This document shows positions 50,010 through 60,066 of a DNA stretch of 64,000 nt, piece by piece. The notes under the pieces are model-generated. The model was not told the DNA's origin. It was given only the letters and a program-made list of their open reading frames with translations, and made no database searches. The position numbers were made by a program, and so were the translations under genes. The stretch is from positions 1,477,501 through 1,541,500 of the forward strand of contig NZ_CP096670.1 of the NCBI RefSeq assembly GCF_023238625.1, given 5' to 3'. The stretch comes from Agarivorans sp. TSD2052 (GTDB lineage Bacteria; Pseudomonadota; Gammaproteobacteria; Enterobacterales; Celerinatantimonadaceae). Each line of letters starts with the position of its first letter. Position 1 is the first letter of the stretch.

Positions 50010-50102
50010 TCTCTTTATGTAATTTTTTTACTAAAATAGTAAAGTTTAGCCTGGCGATTGAGAACTACGTCACCTAATTTTCATTATATGTTGTAATGTT
50101 AC

Positions 50103-50552
50103 TTAGTTATCAGGGCTAATAGGTTCTTGCTCTGCCAGCATTTCTAATAAGGAGATTGCCACTCCCACGAAGTCGGTATCAGTAATTATCCCGATGAGTT
50201 TTTTGCCCTCTACAACAGGTAAACAGCCTATTCGATACCGTTCTATATGCCTGGCTGCTTCTTCTACTCCGGCTGCTGGAGCAACGGTATGCAATTTAGT
50301 TAGCATAATATGTTTAAGCATGACTTGTTGTTCATGGGCGCGGCGTTGTGAAGCGGTGGTTTTGCTTAGCGATGATTCTTGCGCGGCAAGTAAAGTCCGC
50401 TCACTGACTAAACCGATCAAGTGTTCGTTTACATCAATAATCGGTAGATGACGGATCTTATGTTCTTTACACAAGCTAACGGCCTCTTCTAAGGTCGTCT
50501 GCTCAAAAACAGTGTGCGGATTAGTTGTCATGATGTCTGATACTTTAATCAT
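50103..50552 (-). CDS. Tandem CBS-domain protein
   Basis: A 149-residue cytoplasmic protein consisting only of two CBS domains (about 5-60 and 80-140), with IRHLPIIDVNEHLIGLVSERTLL and IGCLPVVEGKKLIGIITDTDFV. Such pairs bind adenosine nucleotides and act as energy sensors for a partner protein. The partner is not evident here. It is a single gene with its own leader. Confidence 0.87.
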   Translation of the reverse strand: MIKVSDIMTTNPHTVFEQTTLEEAVSLCKEHKIRHLPIIDVNEHLIGLVSERTLLAAQESSLSKTTASQRRAHEQQVMLKHIMLTKLHTVAPAAGVEEAARHIERYRIGCLPVVEGKKLIGIITDTDFVGVAISLLEMLAEQEPISPDN

Positions 50553-50817
50553 AACGGTCGCCTCTTTTTAGTTACTCTCACCTTTAAATTTAGAAGCTTA
50601 TGCTGAAAACGGCTTGATAAAAATCAACGAATTCGACGGTTTGGTTTTTAGTCAGTGAGAGTTGTCGAGTAGCTTGAAAAATCAGAAAAAAAGCAGCAGA
50701 AAATTTGCTTATTAAGCAAACTTATACTGCATTCTATGCTGTCTGTTGCCGTAAATAGAACTAAAGCGATTAAACGCAGTGTTGTATTTAGGGGCGCTTA
50801 GTCTGTGGTTGAGCTTA

Positions 50818-52119
50818 TTAAAATAAGGTCTGGAATAGTCGATTAGCATAGTCATCGGTCATACCCGCAATATAGTCGGCAATAACTCTCGCGGGGTTCT
50901 CTTGGTCTTCACCAGCTTTTAACCAACGAACTCGAGTATTTAACGGCAATAAGCGCTCTGGGTCACTGGCAAATGCTTGAAATAACTCCATTACGACTTG
51001 CTGCCCCTTAAAGCGCACCATTTCAATCTCGGGCGTCTGGATAACGTAATGTAGTACAAAGCGCTTAAGCACCTCTAAGGCTTGCGCCATGGGAGGGTCC
51101 ATCTGTGCTTTTAAATCGAGCAATGGCTCATCAAAGCGCTGCTGTGCTTGCAAGCTTATTGATGTGATAAACGCATTAACTAAGCTGCCAATAGCATCTT
51201 TTTGGTCATAATGGTGGCGGCTAAAGAGCTTTACTGATAGCGCGCCTATTTCATCGGCCAACCAGCATTGTTTAATATCGGCGATGGCCGAAGCCACTTG
51301 CTCTTGCCAGTCTTGTCGATTGACGATCCCCATTACAATGGCATCTTCTAAATCATGAACCCCATAGGCGATATCGTCAGCTAACTCCATGATCGAGCAA
51401 TCTAAAGACTTATAAATGGATTTTTTATGGCGTAAAGGGTTTACTGTTTTGGATTGGGTGAAAAGATCGCGATCTTTAGCGCTTAAGCTAGCCAGAACCC
51501 AGTTATAAAGGCTCTGGTCGTCGTCATAAATCCCTTTAGCTGGGGTCCAATCTGCTACTTTAAGCTGTCTAAAGCTTTTAGCGACAGGTGGTAAGGGGTG
51601 GCGCTGTAATTGGCTTAGCAAACAAGGATACTTGATAATGCCTAATAGGGTGCGGCGGGTGAGATTCATCCCGTCATCTTTGGTATAGGGCTCTAATTTC
51701 GTTAATATTCTAAAGGTTTGAGCATTGCCTTCAAAACCACCATTGTCGCGCATCATATAGTTGAGAGCTACTTCACCGCCGTGACCGAAAGGGGGGTGAC
51801 CAATGTCGTGGGCTAAACAAAGACTTTCAATGAGGTTTAACTCAGGAAGGTAGTTATTGAGGGTTTGGTTTTTGGCTTGCAGGTGCCCGACAATTCCGGT
51901 GCCAATTTGGGCAACTTCCAGAGAGTGAGTGAGTCGAGTTCGGTAAAAGTCATTGTTGCCTATGCTCAATACTTGAGTCTTGTTTTGTAAACGCCGAAAT
52001 GCTGCTGAGTGAAGGATCCTTGCGCGGTCTCGTTGCCAAGGGGTTCTATGATCATTACGTCGTTGGCTTTGTTCTTCGGCGAAGCGCGCAGTGCCAGCTT
52101 GTTGGCTTAATTCGGTCAT
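50818..52119 (-). CDS. dgt: dGTPase-like deoxynucleotide triphosphohydrolase
   Basis: An HD-superfamily enzyme, 433 residues, hydrolysing dNTPs to the nucleoside and triphosphate. Metal ligands are visible in TRLTHSLEVAQIG, CLAHDIGHPPFGHGGE and MELADDIAYGVHDLEDA. The N-terminus (DHRTPWQRDRARILHSAAFRRLQNKTQV) is typical of the dGTPase-like group found in Shewanella and Vibrio, shorter than E. coli Dgt. Nucleotide preference cannot be told from sequence. Confidence 0.93.
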   Translation of the reverse strand: MTELSQQAGTARFAEEQSQRRNDHRTPWQRDRARILHSAAFRRLQNKTQVLSIGNNDFYRTRLTHSLEVAQIGTGIVGHLQAKNQTLNNYLPELNLIESLCLAHDIGHPPFGHGGEVALNYMMRDNGGFEGNAQTFRILTKLEPYTKDDGMNLTRRTLLGIIKYPCLLSQLQRHPLPPVAKSFRQLKVADWTPAKGIYDDDQSLYNWVLASLSAKDRDLFTQSKTVNPLRHKKSIYKSLDCSIMELADDIAYGVHDLEDAIVMGIVNRQDWQEQVASAIADIKQCWLADEIGALSVKLFSRHHYDQKDAIGSLVNAFITSISLQAQQRFDEPLLDLKAQMDPPMAQALEVLKRFVLHYVIQTPEIEMVRFKGQQVVMELFQAFASDPERLLPLNTRVRWLKAGEDQENPARVIADYIAGMTDDYANRLFQTLF

Positions 52120-52204
52120 GATGATAGCTCCAGGCTAAAGCGTTTAATTTACATTACACTACCTTTTCTAAAAATTACATGACCTTATACTAAACAGCGC
52201 GGAT

Positions 52205-52227
52205 AAAAAAAGGCGCTAGTGAGCGCC
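52205..52227 (-). terminator. Intrinsic terminator of alaA
   Basis: A perfect 6-bp GC-rich stem (GGCGCT / AGCGCC, 4-nt loop) followed on the minus strand by seven T residues, about 25 bases past the alaA stop. Confidence 0.9.
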
Positions 52228-52250
52228 CTTTAGTCTTTTTAGGTATTTGC

Positions 52251-53471
52251 TTAATCTGCTTGGCGGTAACCTTCTAAGAAGTTGGCTATTTTGCCAATGG
52301 CTTCTCGCAACTCTTCTTCTCGTGGTAAAAACACGATACGGAAGTGATCGGGTTTAGACCAATTGAAGCCGGTACCTTGTACCACCAAGATTTTTTCTTG
52401 TTGGAGCAAGTCGAGGGCAAATTGTTGGTCGTCCTTAATGTTGAATTTTTTCACATCAAGTTTCGGAAATAAGTACATGGCACCTTGCGGCTTTACACAA
52501 CTTACCCCTGGAATATCGTTAAGCAGTTGCCAAGCCAGGTTACGTTGCTCGTATAAACGCCCACCAGGCACAATCAACTCATTAATACTCTGATAGCCGC
52601 CTAATGCCGTTTGTATCGCATGTTGCACCGGTACATTGGCACATAGGCGCATAGAAGCTAGCATGTCTAAGCCGTCAATATAATCTTTGGCCCGATGCTT
52701 AGGCCCGCTAACGAGTAGCCAACCAGAACGAAAACCACATACTCGATAAGCTTTAGATAAGCCGTTAAAGGTGAGTGTTAGTACGTCATCTGACAAGGTC
52801 GACATTGGAATATGTAGGGCTTGATCGTATATCACTTTTGAATAGATTTCGTCAGCAAACAAAATCAAGTTATGTTCACGCGCCAGCTCTACCAACTCTA
52901 GCAATATTTCTTTGCTGTATACTGCACCGGTTGGATTATTCGGATTAATTACCACTAAGCCTTTGGTTCGCGGCGTGATTTTGCTGCGTATGTCTTCGAT
53001 ATCGGGGAACCAGCCCGCCTCTTCATCACATTGGTAATGAACGGGGTTGCCGCCTGACAGCGTTACGGCAGCTGTCCATAAAGGGTAATCAGGTGACGGT
53101 ACCAGCATTTCGTCACCGTTGTTTAATAGCGCTTGCATGGCCATAACAATCAGCTCACTAACGCCGTTACCTAAATAAATATCTTCTAGGGTGGTTGTGC
53201 GCAACCCTTGCAGTTGGTAATGGTGCATCACCGCTTTGCGGGCGGAAAACAATCCTTTCGAGTCACAATAACCCTGAGCGGTAGGCAGGTTATGAATAAC
53301 ATCGACCAAAATTTCTTCTGGCGCTTCAAAATTAAATTCGGCGGTATTGCCTATATTTAATTTAAGAACTCTATGCCCCTCTTCTTCAAGGCGCTTGGCT
53401 TGTTTCAGTACTGGACCACGAATGTCATAACAGACGTTGTCGAGCTTATGTGATTTGACTATTTGATGCAT
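52251..53471 (-). CDS. alaA: Glutamate-pyruvate aminotransferase AlaA
   Basis: PLP-dependent class I aminotransferase making alanine from pyruvate, 406 residues, with very high similarity to E. coli AlaA along its length. Visible are NVCYDIRGPVLKQAKRLEEEG at the start, GNGVSELI, NPNNPTGAVYSKE, DEIYSKVIYD and the PLP-lysine in FNGLSKAYRVCGFRSGW. It is divergent from metR across about 170 bases. Confidence 0.96.
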   Translation of the reverse strand: MHQIVKSHKLDNVCYDIRGPVLKQAKRLEEEGHRVLKLNIGNTAEFNFEAPEEILVDVIHNLPTAQGYCDSKGLFSARKAVMHHYQLQGLRTTTLEDIYLGNGVSELIVMAMQALLNNGDEMLVPSPDYPLWTAAVTLSGGNPVHYQCDEEAGWFPDIEDIRSKITPRTKGLVVINPNNPTGAVYSKEILLELVELAREHNLILFADEIYSKVIYDQALHIPMSTLSDDVLTLTFNGLSKAYRVCGFRSGWLLVSGPKHRAKDYIDGLDMLASMRLCANVPVQHAIQTALGGYQSINELIVPGGRLYEQRNLAWQLLNDIPGVSCVKPQGAMYLFPKLDVKKFNIKDDQQFALDLLQQEKILVVQGTGFNWSKPDHFRIVFLPREEELREAIGKIANFLEGYRQAD

Positions 53472-53639
53472 GATTTTTACGACCGTTGGCGAATAGGGCT
53501 ATTAACTTATTTTTTGCCGCTGCATGCAAGTATTTGCTAAGAGTATTTAGTTTTTTCTTGGTTTTTTGTTTAGTTAAACAGTGAGTACTAGCAACTTAAT
53601 GATAAACTTAACTAAATTTTAGCCTTATATTGTGAGCCA

Positions 53640-54572
53640 ATGTTAGAACTCAAACACCTAAAAACCTTACAAGCCCTCAGAGAAACAGGCTCTTTAGTGG
53701 TGGCTGCTCAACGTTTGTGTTTGACTCAATCGGCTTTGTCTCATCAGCTTAAAGATTTAGAATCGCGCATTGGCGCTAAGCTATTTGTGCGTAAAACTAA
53801 GCCCTTGCGTTTCACAATGGCTGGCTTACGAGTATTAGATTTAGCCGATAGTGTGATTGAACAAGTTCAGCATACCGAGCGAGAATTAGCCCGTTTAGTT
53901 GACGGTGGAGCAGGGCGCTTGCACCTTGCGATAGAGTGTCATAGCTGTTTTAACTGGTTAATGCCTGCTATCGACAACTACCGAGCGTTGTGGCCAGACG
54001 TAGAGCTAGATTTTAGTAGTGGCTTTAGCTTTGAACCATTACCCGAGTTGGCTCAGGGGCAATTGGATCTGGTGATTACCTCTGATCCCCAACCCAGTGA
54101 GGGAATTATTTTTTCCCCGCTTTTTTCTTATCAGCCCACCTTGGCGCTAAGTCCAAATCATCCCTTAGCCAAGAAGGCGCTGATCGAACCTGAAGATTTT
54201 GCCAAGCAAGTACTGATATCTTATCCGGTAGATAGCCATCGTTTAGATCTGTTTAATTTGTTTTTAGACCCTGCAGGGGTAGAACCTTTGGCTATTCGAA
54301 AAGTTGATATGACCATTATGATGATGCAGTTAGTGGCAAGTGGTAGGGGGGTTGCAGTGCTGCCTAACTGGGCCTTAACCGAGTATGTTAAAAAAGGTTA
54401 TATCGTTACTCGGCCTTTGGGTGATGGAAAATTATGGCAAAACTTGTACGCAGCCAAACACCAAAGTCATCAAGATAGTGCTTATATCGATGCTTTCTTA
54501 AATATTGCCCGTGAACATTGCTTTAGCCATTTAGATGGCATTAAGAACATTGATGAGGAAGATGTATCGTGA
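53640..54572 (+). CDS. metR: LysR-type regulator MetR
   Basis: Activator of methionine biosynthesis genes with homocysteine as co-inducer, 310 residues. The N-terminal winged helix (HLKTLQALRETGSLVVAAQR ... TQSALSHQLKDLE) and the effector domain (LHLAIECHSCFNWLMPAIDNY, LVITSD, VASGRGVAVLPNW) match E. coli MetR. It usually sits beside metE, which is absent here; alaA lies divergent instead. I did not find a clear TGAA-N5-TTCA box in the upstream gap. Confidence 0.94.
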   Translation: MLELKHLKTLQALRETGSLVVAAQRLCLTQSALSHQLKDLESRIGAKLFVRKTKPLRFTMAGLRVLDLADSVIEQVQHTERELARLVDGGAGRLHLAIECHSCFNWLMPAIDNYRALWPDVELDFSSGFSFEPLPELAQGQLDLVITSDPQPSEGIIFSPLFSYQPTLALSPNHPLAKKALIEPEDFAKQVLISYPVDSHRLDLFNLFLDPAGVEPLAIRKVDMTIMMMQLVASGRGVAVLPNWALTEYVKKGYIVTRPLGDGKLWQNLYAAKHQSHQDSAYIDAFLNIAREHCFSHLDGIKNIDEEDVS

Positions 54573-54581
54573 TTGGCAGGC

Positions 54582-54932
54582 TTAAATAGGGTCAATGGCG
54601 ATAAGTTGATTGTCGAACATATTTTTAATCAAGCCGACAAACTCATCAATAAATTGCAGCTGTTGCTGAGTAGGGCTGCGCATCCATACCCCTGACAATA
54701 CTTGTTCCAAGTCATTCACTACCGAATCAATCTCTCTAATCACGGTAAAGCGATGCTCACTGTCTAGGTGCTCATGTTGTCTGCAGACTAACATGACGCT
54801 TTCAGCCAGTTGCTCTGTCACGTAGTCGCATATAGTCAAAGGGTTTTGTTGCGTTCGAGTATGCTCAAACAACGCCAAGTTATCGGTTAAAAAACCTATA
54901 AGCTGAATGTATCCTTCACTATCTGTAACCAT
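54582..54932 (-). CDS. DUF3802-like protein
   Basis: A 116-residue acidic, mostly helical cytoplasmic protein without cysteine-rich or membrane segments. The sequence (MVTDSEGYIQLIGFLTDNLALFE ... VIREIDSVVNDLEQVLSGVW) resembles the DUF3802 family of Shewanella and Vibrio from memory. Function is unknown. It is convergent with metR. Confidence 0.7.
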   Translation of the reverse strand: MVTDSEGYIQLIGFLTDNLALFEHTRTQQNPLTICDYVTEQLAESVMLVCRQHEHLDSEHRFTVIREIDSVVNDLEQVLSGVWMRSPTQQQLQFIDEFVGLIKNMFDNQLIAIDPI

Positions 54933-55024
54933 CGCGCAAAGTTCCTCTCGATATTCAAAATGCTCGCCTAGTGTATAACGATTAGGGTGTAAAAAAACCT
55001 GTCATAGAATAATTTTGTTGTCGA

Positions 55025-55897
55025 TCACAAGGTTTGGGTTAATTCTGCCGAGTGGATATAGGCCTGATTACATGAACTCGGTATATTTAAACGCGGATTA
55101 GCCCGTTTTAAATCGCGCAAATGGTATTCCAGTAGTCGTTTATCTATCGGGGTACTGCTCTCGGTTTTGTTAAGCCAGCTTACCAAGCTTTCGGTATTTT
55201 TTTGAAATCCTTGTTCTAGATCTGCAATTTGCTGCTTGGTTTTAAGCATTTCTTCAACATTAAGTGGCGAGCGCTGTACCAAATTTATCAGATAAGGGGT
55301 TAGTTTATGAGCTTGCTTCATATAGCTATCTTCGACTGGCACCGGTGACAGTTTTAAGTCTTGTTGGCGCTCTAACTGCCCACAAATATGATTGGCTTTT
55401 ACTAAGGCAACCGTTTGCTGAATCACTTGGTTGGTATCAAATCCTTCACCGTACATCTCATGAATGCCGGTGGCTAAGTCATGTTTCGCTAAGCGCACTT
55501 TCGGAAAGGTCAGTTGCTCTCGGGTAAATAACCTCACTCGGTTAGGCGCCGCTGCTCGAGGCACGATGATCGCTACTTGATGACGTTTCTGTTGGAAATA
55601 GAGGTTGGCGAGCGCTTGTTGTTGTTCGCTTATGCTAATCAATTGACCACTAATCTGGCAGCCAATCGATTTAGGCACATCACCGACTTGGCTAGCGCTA
55701 ACATACTGGTGAGGGTAATCGGGCAGCGCTTGTATTTGGCCTAACTGGCGTTGCATAAAATGGGTGGCGATGGCCGCACGACAAATGGCGGTTTCGCCAA
55801 TGGCGGGCGCGCTCATGACTTTCCAGCCAATAAGCACGGCGGTAATCAATAATAGGGAGCTACTAATCACAATCAGCGGTTGGCGTCGAATGATCAT
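55025..55897 (-). CDS. Membrane-anchored periplasmic protein, unknown family
   Basis: A 290-residue protein with one N-terminal membrane helix (about 9-29) and the rest probably periplasmic. The middle shows short beta-rich stretches (IGCQISGQLISISE, RHQVAIIVPRAAAPNRVRLF), and the C-terminal 90 residues are helical (LNVEEMLKTKQQIADLEQGFQKN). Four or five cysteines are scattered. I do not recognise the family. It stands alone between the DUF3802-like gene and yfaE. Confidence 0.7.
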   Translation of the reverse strand: MIIRRQPLIVISSSLLLITAVLIGWKVMSAPAIGETAICRAAIATHFMQRQLGQIQALPDYPHQYVSASQVGDVPKSIGCQISGQLISISEQQQALANLYFQQKRHQVAIIVPRAAAPNRVRLFTREQLTFPKVRLAKHDLATGIHEMYGEGFDTNQVIQQTVALVKANHICGQLERQQDLKLSPVPVEDSYMKQAHKLTPYLINLVQRSPLNVEEMLKTKQQIADLEQGFQKNTESLVSWLNKTESSTPIDKRLLEYHLRDLKRANPRLNIPSSCNQAYIHSAELTQTL

Positions 55898-56025
55898 TAC
55901 GGCCTCACAAGCAACACAAATAAAAAAGACGTATCTTTGTTATCTGTCATTAAGCGTAAAACTGAAGGTCTTATTCACAGTATAGCCCAAGCATTGCCAG
56001 CCATGCTCGCAATGTTTGGAGGGAT

Positions 56026-56313
56026 TTAGGCTATTTTTTGTTTTACAGGGGGTAACTCTGCGAGCTCAACAGTGCCTTTGGGCTTGCTGCAACAACTGAG
56101 TATTTGGCCTTGCGGGATGTTCGCTAAAGGCGTGTGGCTGTATTCCACTTCGCCTTTCACTAAGGTGGTTCGGCAGGCGCCACAAACACCTTCACGACAG
56201 TGGTACTCTGGGGTAAAACCAGCTTGCTCGTAGGCCTCTAAAATGCTTTTGTGGTGGCCATCTACGACCACCTCAATACCACCTGCAATAACTCGCCCTT
56301 CTTGTTGAGACAT
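56026..56313 (-). CDS. yfaE: 2Fe-2S ferredoxin YfaE
   Basis: A 95-residue plant-type [2Fe-2S] ferredoxin that helps maintain the diferric-tyrosyl cofactor of NrdB. Cluster ligands are visible as CREGVCGACRTT and a later Cys in ILSCCSKP. Its ATG overlaps the nrdB stop as TAATG, so it is translationally coupled and third in the nrdA-nrdB-yfaE operon, as in enterics. Confidence 0.95.
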   Translation of the reverse strand: MSQQEGRVIAGGIEVVVDGHHKSILEAYEQAGFTPEYHCREGVCGACRTTLVKGEVEYSHTPLANIPQGQILSCCSKPKGTVELAELPPVKQKIA

Positions 56314-57443
56314 TACAGTTCAAAGTCCTCAAAATCATCTACGTGGATACTAGAGTCAATTTGGCCCACTAGGTAAGAACTTATTTCAGCTTCTTGCGGT
56401 GCTACCTGTACGTTGTCAGAGACTAACCAAGAATTAATCCAAGGGATCGGATTGCTACGATCTTCGAAGCAAGGTAATAAGCCAACACCTTGCATACGAC
56501 TATTAGTAATATATTCAACGTATTGGCACAGTATTTCTTCGTTCAGACCAATCATTGAACCATCTTTAAATAGATACTTGGCCCATTGTTTTTCTTGCTC
56601 TGCTGCATCGGTAAACATACGCCACGCTTCTACTTCACACTCGGCAGCAATTTCGGCCATTTCTGGATCGTCTTTACCTTCGCGCATTAAGTTGATCATG
56701 TGCTGGGTGCCGGTAAGGTGCAAGGCTTCGTCACGGGCAATCAGTTTGATGATTTTGGCATTGCCTTCCATGAGCTCTCGCTCGGCAAAAGCAAATGAAC
56801 AAGCAAAGCTTACGTAGAAGCGTATCGCTTCTAAAACGTTTACCGACATCAAACATAGATAAAGCTTTTTCTTTAGCTCGCGAATAGTGATGTTGTGGAT
56901 TGTGCCATCAACTTCATGCTGACCTTCACCGTGTAAATGGTAAATAGACGTGGCTTGAATCAGGTCATCATAGTAACCGGCAATATCGTTAGCGCGTTTG
57001 ATAATTTCTTCATTTTGCATGATGTCATCAAACACTTCACCAGGATTACCCATTACATTACGAATAATATGGGTATATGAACGTGAGTGAATAGTTTCAC
57101 TAAAGGCCCACGTTTCTATCCAGGTTTCTAGCTCTGGCAAACTCACCAAAGGCAGCAAGGCGACATTAGGCGAGCGCCCTTGAATGCTGTCTAATAGGGT
57201 TTGGTACTTTAAGTTACTGATAAAAATATGCTGCTCGTGAGCCGGTAACTTATTGTAATCAATTCGATCTCGGCTGACGTCTACTTCTTCTGGACGCCAG
57301 AAAAAAGACAGTTGTTTTTCGATTAGTTTTTCGAAAATTTCATGACGCTGTTGGTCATAACGGGCCACGTTTACCGGCTGCCCAAAGAACATTGGCTCTT
57401 TAGTGGCATCGTTGGCTTCTAGTGTGAAAATTGAGTAGCTCAT
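56313..57443 (-). CDS. nrdB: Class Ia ribonucleotide reductase beta subunit NrdB
   Basis: Small subunit holding the diiron centre and tyrosyl radical, 376 residues. The radical Tyr is Y123 in HSRSYTHI, with metal ligands D85, E116 and H119 and a second set in the later helices ([13 protein letters not shown]). The C-terminal DDFEDFEL tail, which docks to NrdA, is present. It lies 49 bases downstream of nrdA. Confidence 0.97.
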   Translation of the reverse strand: MSYSIFTLEANDATKEPMFFGQPVNVARYDQQRHEIFEKLIEKQLSFFWRPEEVDVSRDRIDYNKLPAHEQHIFISNLKYQTLLDSIQGRSPNVALLPLVSLPELETWIETWAFSETIHSRSYTHIIRNVMGNPGEVFDDIMQNEEIIKRANDIAGYYDDLIQATSIYHLHGEGQHEVDGTIHNITIRELKKKLYLCLMSVNVLEAIRFYVSFACSFAFAERELMEGNAKIIKLIARDEALHLTGTQHMINLMREGKDDPEMAEIAAECEVEAWRMFTDAAEQEKQWAKYLFKDGSMIGLNEEILCQYVEYITNSRMQGVGLLPCFEDRSNPIPWINSWLVSDNVQVAPQEAEISSYLVGQIDSSIHVDDFEDFEL

Positions 57444-57492
57444 CTACATTTTTCCTAAACATTCATGTTGCGCTAGAGCGCGTAAACTTGGC

Positions 57493-59778
57493 TTAAATCT
57501 TACATGCACCGCCAGCGCAATCATCGTCTTCTGGCTCTGGTTTCATGTTGTCATGTTGATCACTAGCACCGTCTCGGGTGTTATGGTAATACAGCGTTTT
57601 AACCCCGTATTTATAGGCGGTTAGCAAGTCGGCAATCAGCGTTTTCATTGGTACACGGTTGCCTTCAAAACGCGATGGGTCATAGTTTGTGTTGGCCGAG
57701 ATGCTTTGGTCTACAAATTTTTGCATTAAACCAACGAGTTGTAAGTAACCGTCGTTATTGGGAATGTCCCACAATAACTCATAGTTGTCTTTAACGTTTT
57801 CAAAATCAGGAACCACTTGCTTAAGAATACCGTCTTTGCTGGCTTTAACACTAATGAAACCACGCGGTGGCTCAATGCCATTGGTTGCGTTAGAAATTTG
57901 GCTTGAAGTCTCTGATGGCATCAGCGCTGACAAGGTTGAATTGCGTAAGCCATGGGTGGTGATTTCGTTGCGCAGCTCTTCCCAGTCATAATGTAGCGGC
58001 TCGTTGCTCAGCGTATCCAATGACTTCTTATAAGTGTCGATAGGTAAAATACCCTGCGAATAAGTGGTCTCGTTGAACATTGGGCAAGCGCCTTGTTCTT
58101 TGGCTAAGCGCATAGAGGCTTTCAATAACCAGTATTGAATCGCTTCAAAAGTACGGTGGGTCAGGTTATTGGCACTACCATCACTGTACTTGGTGCCATT
58201 TTTAGCTAAGTAGTAGGCATAGTTAATCACACCAATACCAAGCGTACGGCGGCCATCAGAGCCTTTTTTAGCCGCTAATATTGGGTAATCTTGGTAATCT
58301 AATAAGCTGTCTAAAGCACGTACCGCTAAATCTGATAACTCTTCAAGCTCATCCAGGTTTTCAATCGCACCTAAATTAAAGGCTGAGAGGGTACACAAGG
58401 CAATTTCACCATTCTCATCGTGTACATGCTGTAATGGTTTAGTTGGCAGGGCGATTTCTAAACATAGGTTAGATTGGCGCACTGGCGCTTGTACTGGGTC
58501 AAATGGGCTGTGAGTATTACAGTGGTCGACGTTTTGAATGTAAATACGACCAGTAGAGGCGCGCTCTTGCATTAGCAGTGAGAATAGCTCAACCGCTTTA
58601 ATCGACTGTTTACGAACGTTTGAGTCTTGTTCGTATTGCACATACAAACGTTCAAACTCGTCTTGGTCTTGGAAGAAGGCATCGTAAAGGCCAGGCGCAT
58701 CACTTGGCGAGAATAGGGTGATGTTTTCACCTTTTACCAAGCGCTGGTACATCAATTTGTTTAGCTGCACACCGTAGTCCATGTGACGAACTCGGTTATC
58801 GTCTACACCACGGTTATTTTTAAGTACTAATAACGATTCTACTTCTAAATGCCAAAACGGGTAGAAGATAGTGGCTGCACCACCGCGAACGCCGCCTTGC
58901 GAACAACATTTTACTGCCGTTTGGAAGTATTTATAAAAAGGGATACAGCCGGTGTGGAAGGCTTCACCACCGCGTATTTCACTGCCCAAGGCGCGAATGC
59001 GACCAGCATTGATACCAATGCCTGCACGTTGCGACACGTAGGTAACAATAGAAGACGCCGTTGCGTTTATAGACTCTAAGCTATCGCCACATTCAATCAG
59101 TACACAAGAGCTGAATTGACGCGTAGGGGTACGTACACCTGACATAATCGGTGTAGGTAATGAAATTTTAAACTTCGAGGTCGCATCATAAAAACGACGA
59201 ATGTACTGCAAGCGTACCGATTTGTCGTAATGGGCAAACAAACAAGCGGCTACCAGAATATAGAGAAATTGCGCACTCTCGTAAATTTCACCGCTTACTC
59301 GGTTCTGAACCAAGTATTTGCCTTCTAATTGCTTAACGGCACCGTAAGAGAAGTCCATATCACGCCAGTGATCGATAAAATCATCCATTTGGGCAAACTC
59401 TTCAGGCGTGTAGTCTTTCAGCAAGTGCATGTCGTAGCGACCTGCTTCACACTGTTTTACCACATGGTCGTACAGTTTCGGTGGCTCAAATTGGCCATAG
59501 GCTTTTTTACGCAAGTGGAATACCGCTAAACGCGCGGCTAAAAATTGGTAGTCTGGCGTTTCTTGCGAGATTAAATCGGCTGCAGATTTAATAATGGTTT
59601 CATGAATATCTTTAGTGGCCATCCCCGAATAGAACTGAATGTGTGACTTAAGCTCTACTTGCGATACCGATACATTATTAAGCCCTTTAGCGGCCCAAGT
59701 TATCACTCGGTGGATCTTGTCTAAGTTGATCGCTTCTTGTTTACCGCTTCGTTTGGTTACCAGTAGATCTTTATTCAT
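57493..59778 (-). CDS. nrdA: Class Ia ribonucleotide reductase alpha subunit NrdA
   Basis: Large catalytic subunit, 761 residues. An N-terminal ATP-cone (LLVTKRSGKQEAINLDKIHR) is followed by the barrel with TPTRQFSSCVLIECGD, the active-site NLCLEI, and the redox Cys pair in the tail CAGGACKI, just as in E. coli. It converts NDPs to dNDPs with NrdB. The upstream gap carries NrdR-type boxes, so it is probably under NrdR repression. Confidence 0.97.
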   Translation of the reverse strand: MNKDLLVTKRSGKQEAINLDKIHRVITWAAKGLNNVSVSQVELKSHIQFYSGMATKDIHETIIKSAADLISQETPDYQFLAARLAVFHLRKKAYGQFEPPKLYDHVVKQCEAGRYDMHLLKDYTPEEFAQMDDFIDHWRDMDFSYGAVKQLEGKYLVQNRVSGEIYESAQFLYILVAACLFAHYDKSVRLQYIRRFYDATSKFKISLPTPIMSGVRTPTRQFSSCVLIECGDSLESINATASSIVTYVSQRAGIGINAGRIRALGSEIRGGEAFHTGCIPFYKYFQTAVKCCSQGGVRGGAATIFYPFWHLEVESLLVLKNNRGVDDNRVRHMDYGVQLNKLMYQRLVKGENITLFSPSDAPGLYDAFFQDQDEFERLYVQYEQDSNVRKQSIKAVELFSLLMQERASTGRIYIQNVDHCNTHSPFDPVQAPVRQSNLCLEIALPTKPLQHVHDENGEIALCTLSAFNLGAIENLDELEELSDLAVRALDSLLDYQDYPILAAKKGSDGRRTLGIGVINYAYYLAKNGTKYSDGSANNLTHRTFEAIQYWLLKASMRLAKEQGACPMFNETTYSQGILPIDTYKKSLDTLSNEPLHYDWEELRNEITTHGLRNSTLSALMPSETSSQISNATNGIEPPRGFISVKASKDGILKQVVPDFENVKDNYELLWDIPNNDGYLQLVGLMQKFVDQSISANTNYDPSRFEGNRVPMKTLIADLLTAYKYGVKTLYYHNTRDGASDQHDNMKPEPEDDDCAGGACKI

Positions 59779-59841
59779 GAAGGGGGGGCCTATTATCCTA
59801 ATTTCGCTATTGCTTATCTAGTTGCTCTGTTTTTCTTTAGC

Positions 59842-59886
59842 CACTAGATATAGTGTTTTTTACATTTATGGATACAAGATAATGAG
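59842..59886 (-). promoter_or_regulatory. NrdR boxes upstream of nrdA
   Basis: CACTAGATATAGTG (59842-59855) fits the NrdR palindrome. A second, weaker copy, TACAAGATAATGAG, begins 31 bases further on (59873), the three-turn spacing usual for paired NrdR boxes. Confidence 0.65.
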
Positions 59887-59926
59887 GTTTTGGCTTTTAA
59901 GCAAGATCTAGGAAAAGTGTAAAAAT

Positions 59927-59935
59927 TGTGTATAA
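59927..59935 (-). promoter_or_regulatory. DnaA box upstream of nrdA
   Basis: On the minus strand TTATACACA, identical to a strong E. coli DnaA box variant. DnaA is known to act on nrdAB in E. coli. A 9-mer can occur by chance, so confidence is moderate. Confidence 0.45.
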
Positions 59936-60066
59936 CTTGCAGATAACTCATGAATGTTAGTGACCACTAACTAGCTATCGGTATGTGTTAAACAGCTGGC
60001 ACCAATGCAAGGTTTTTTTCACGATTTTTTAGCCGAAAAAATTATTTTTATAAAACTTGAACTTGC

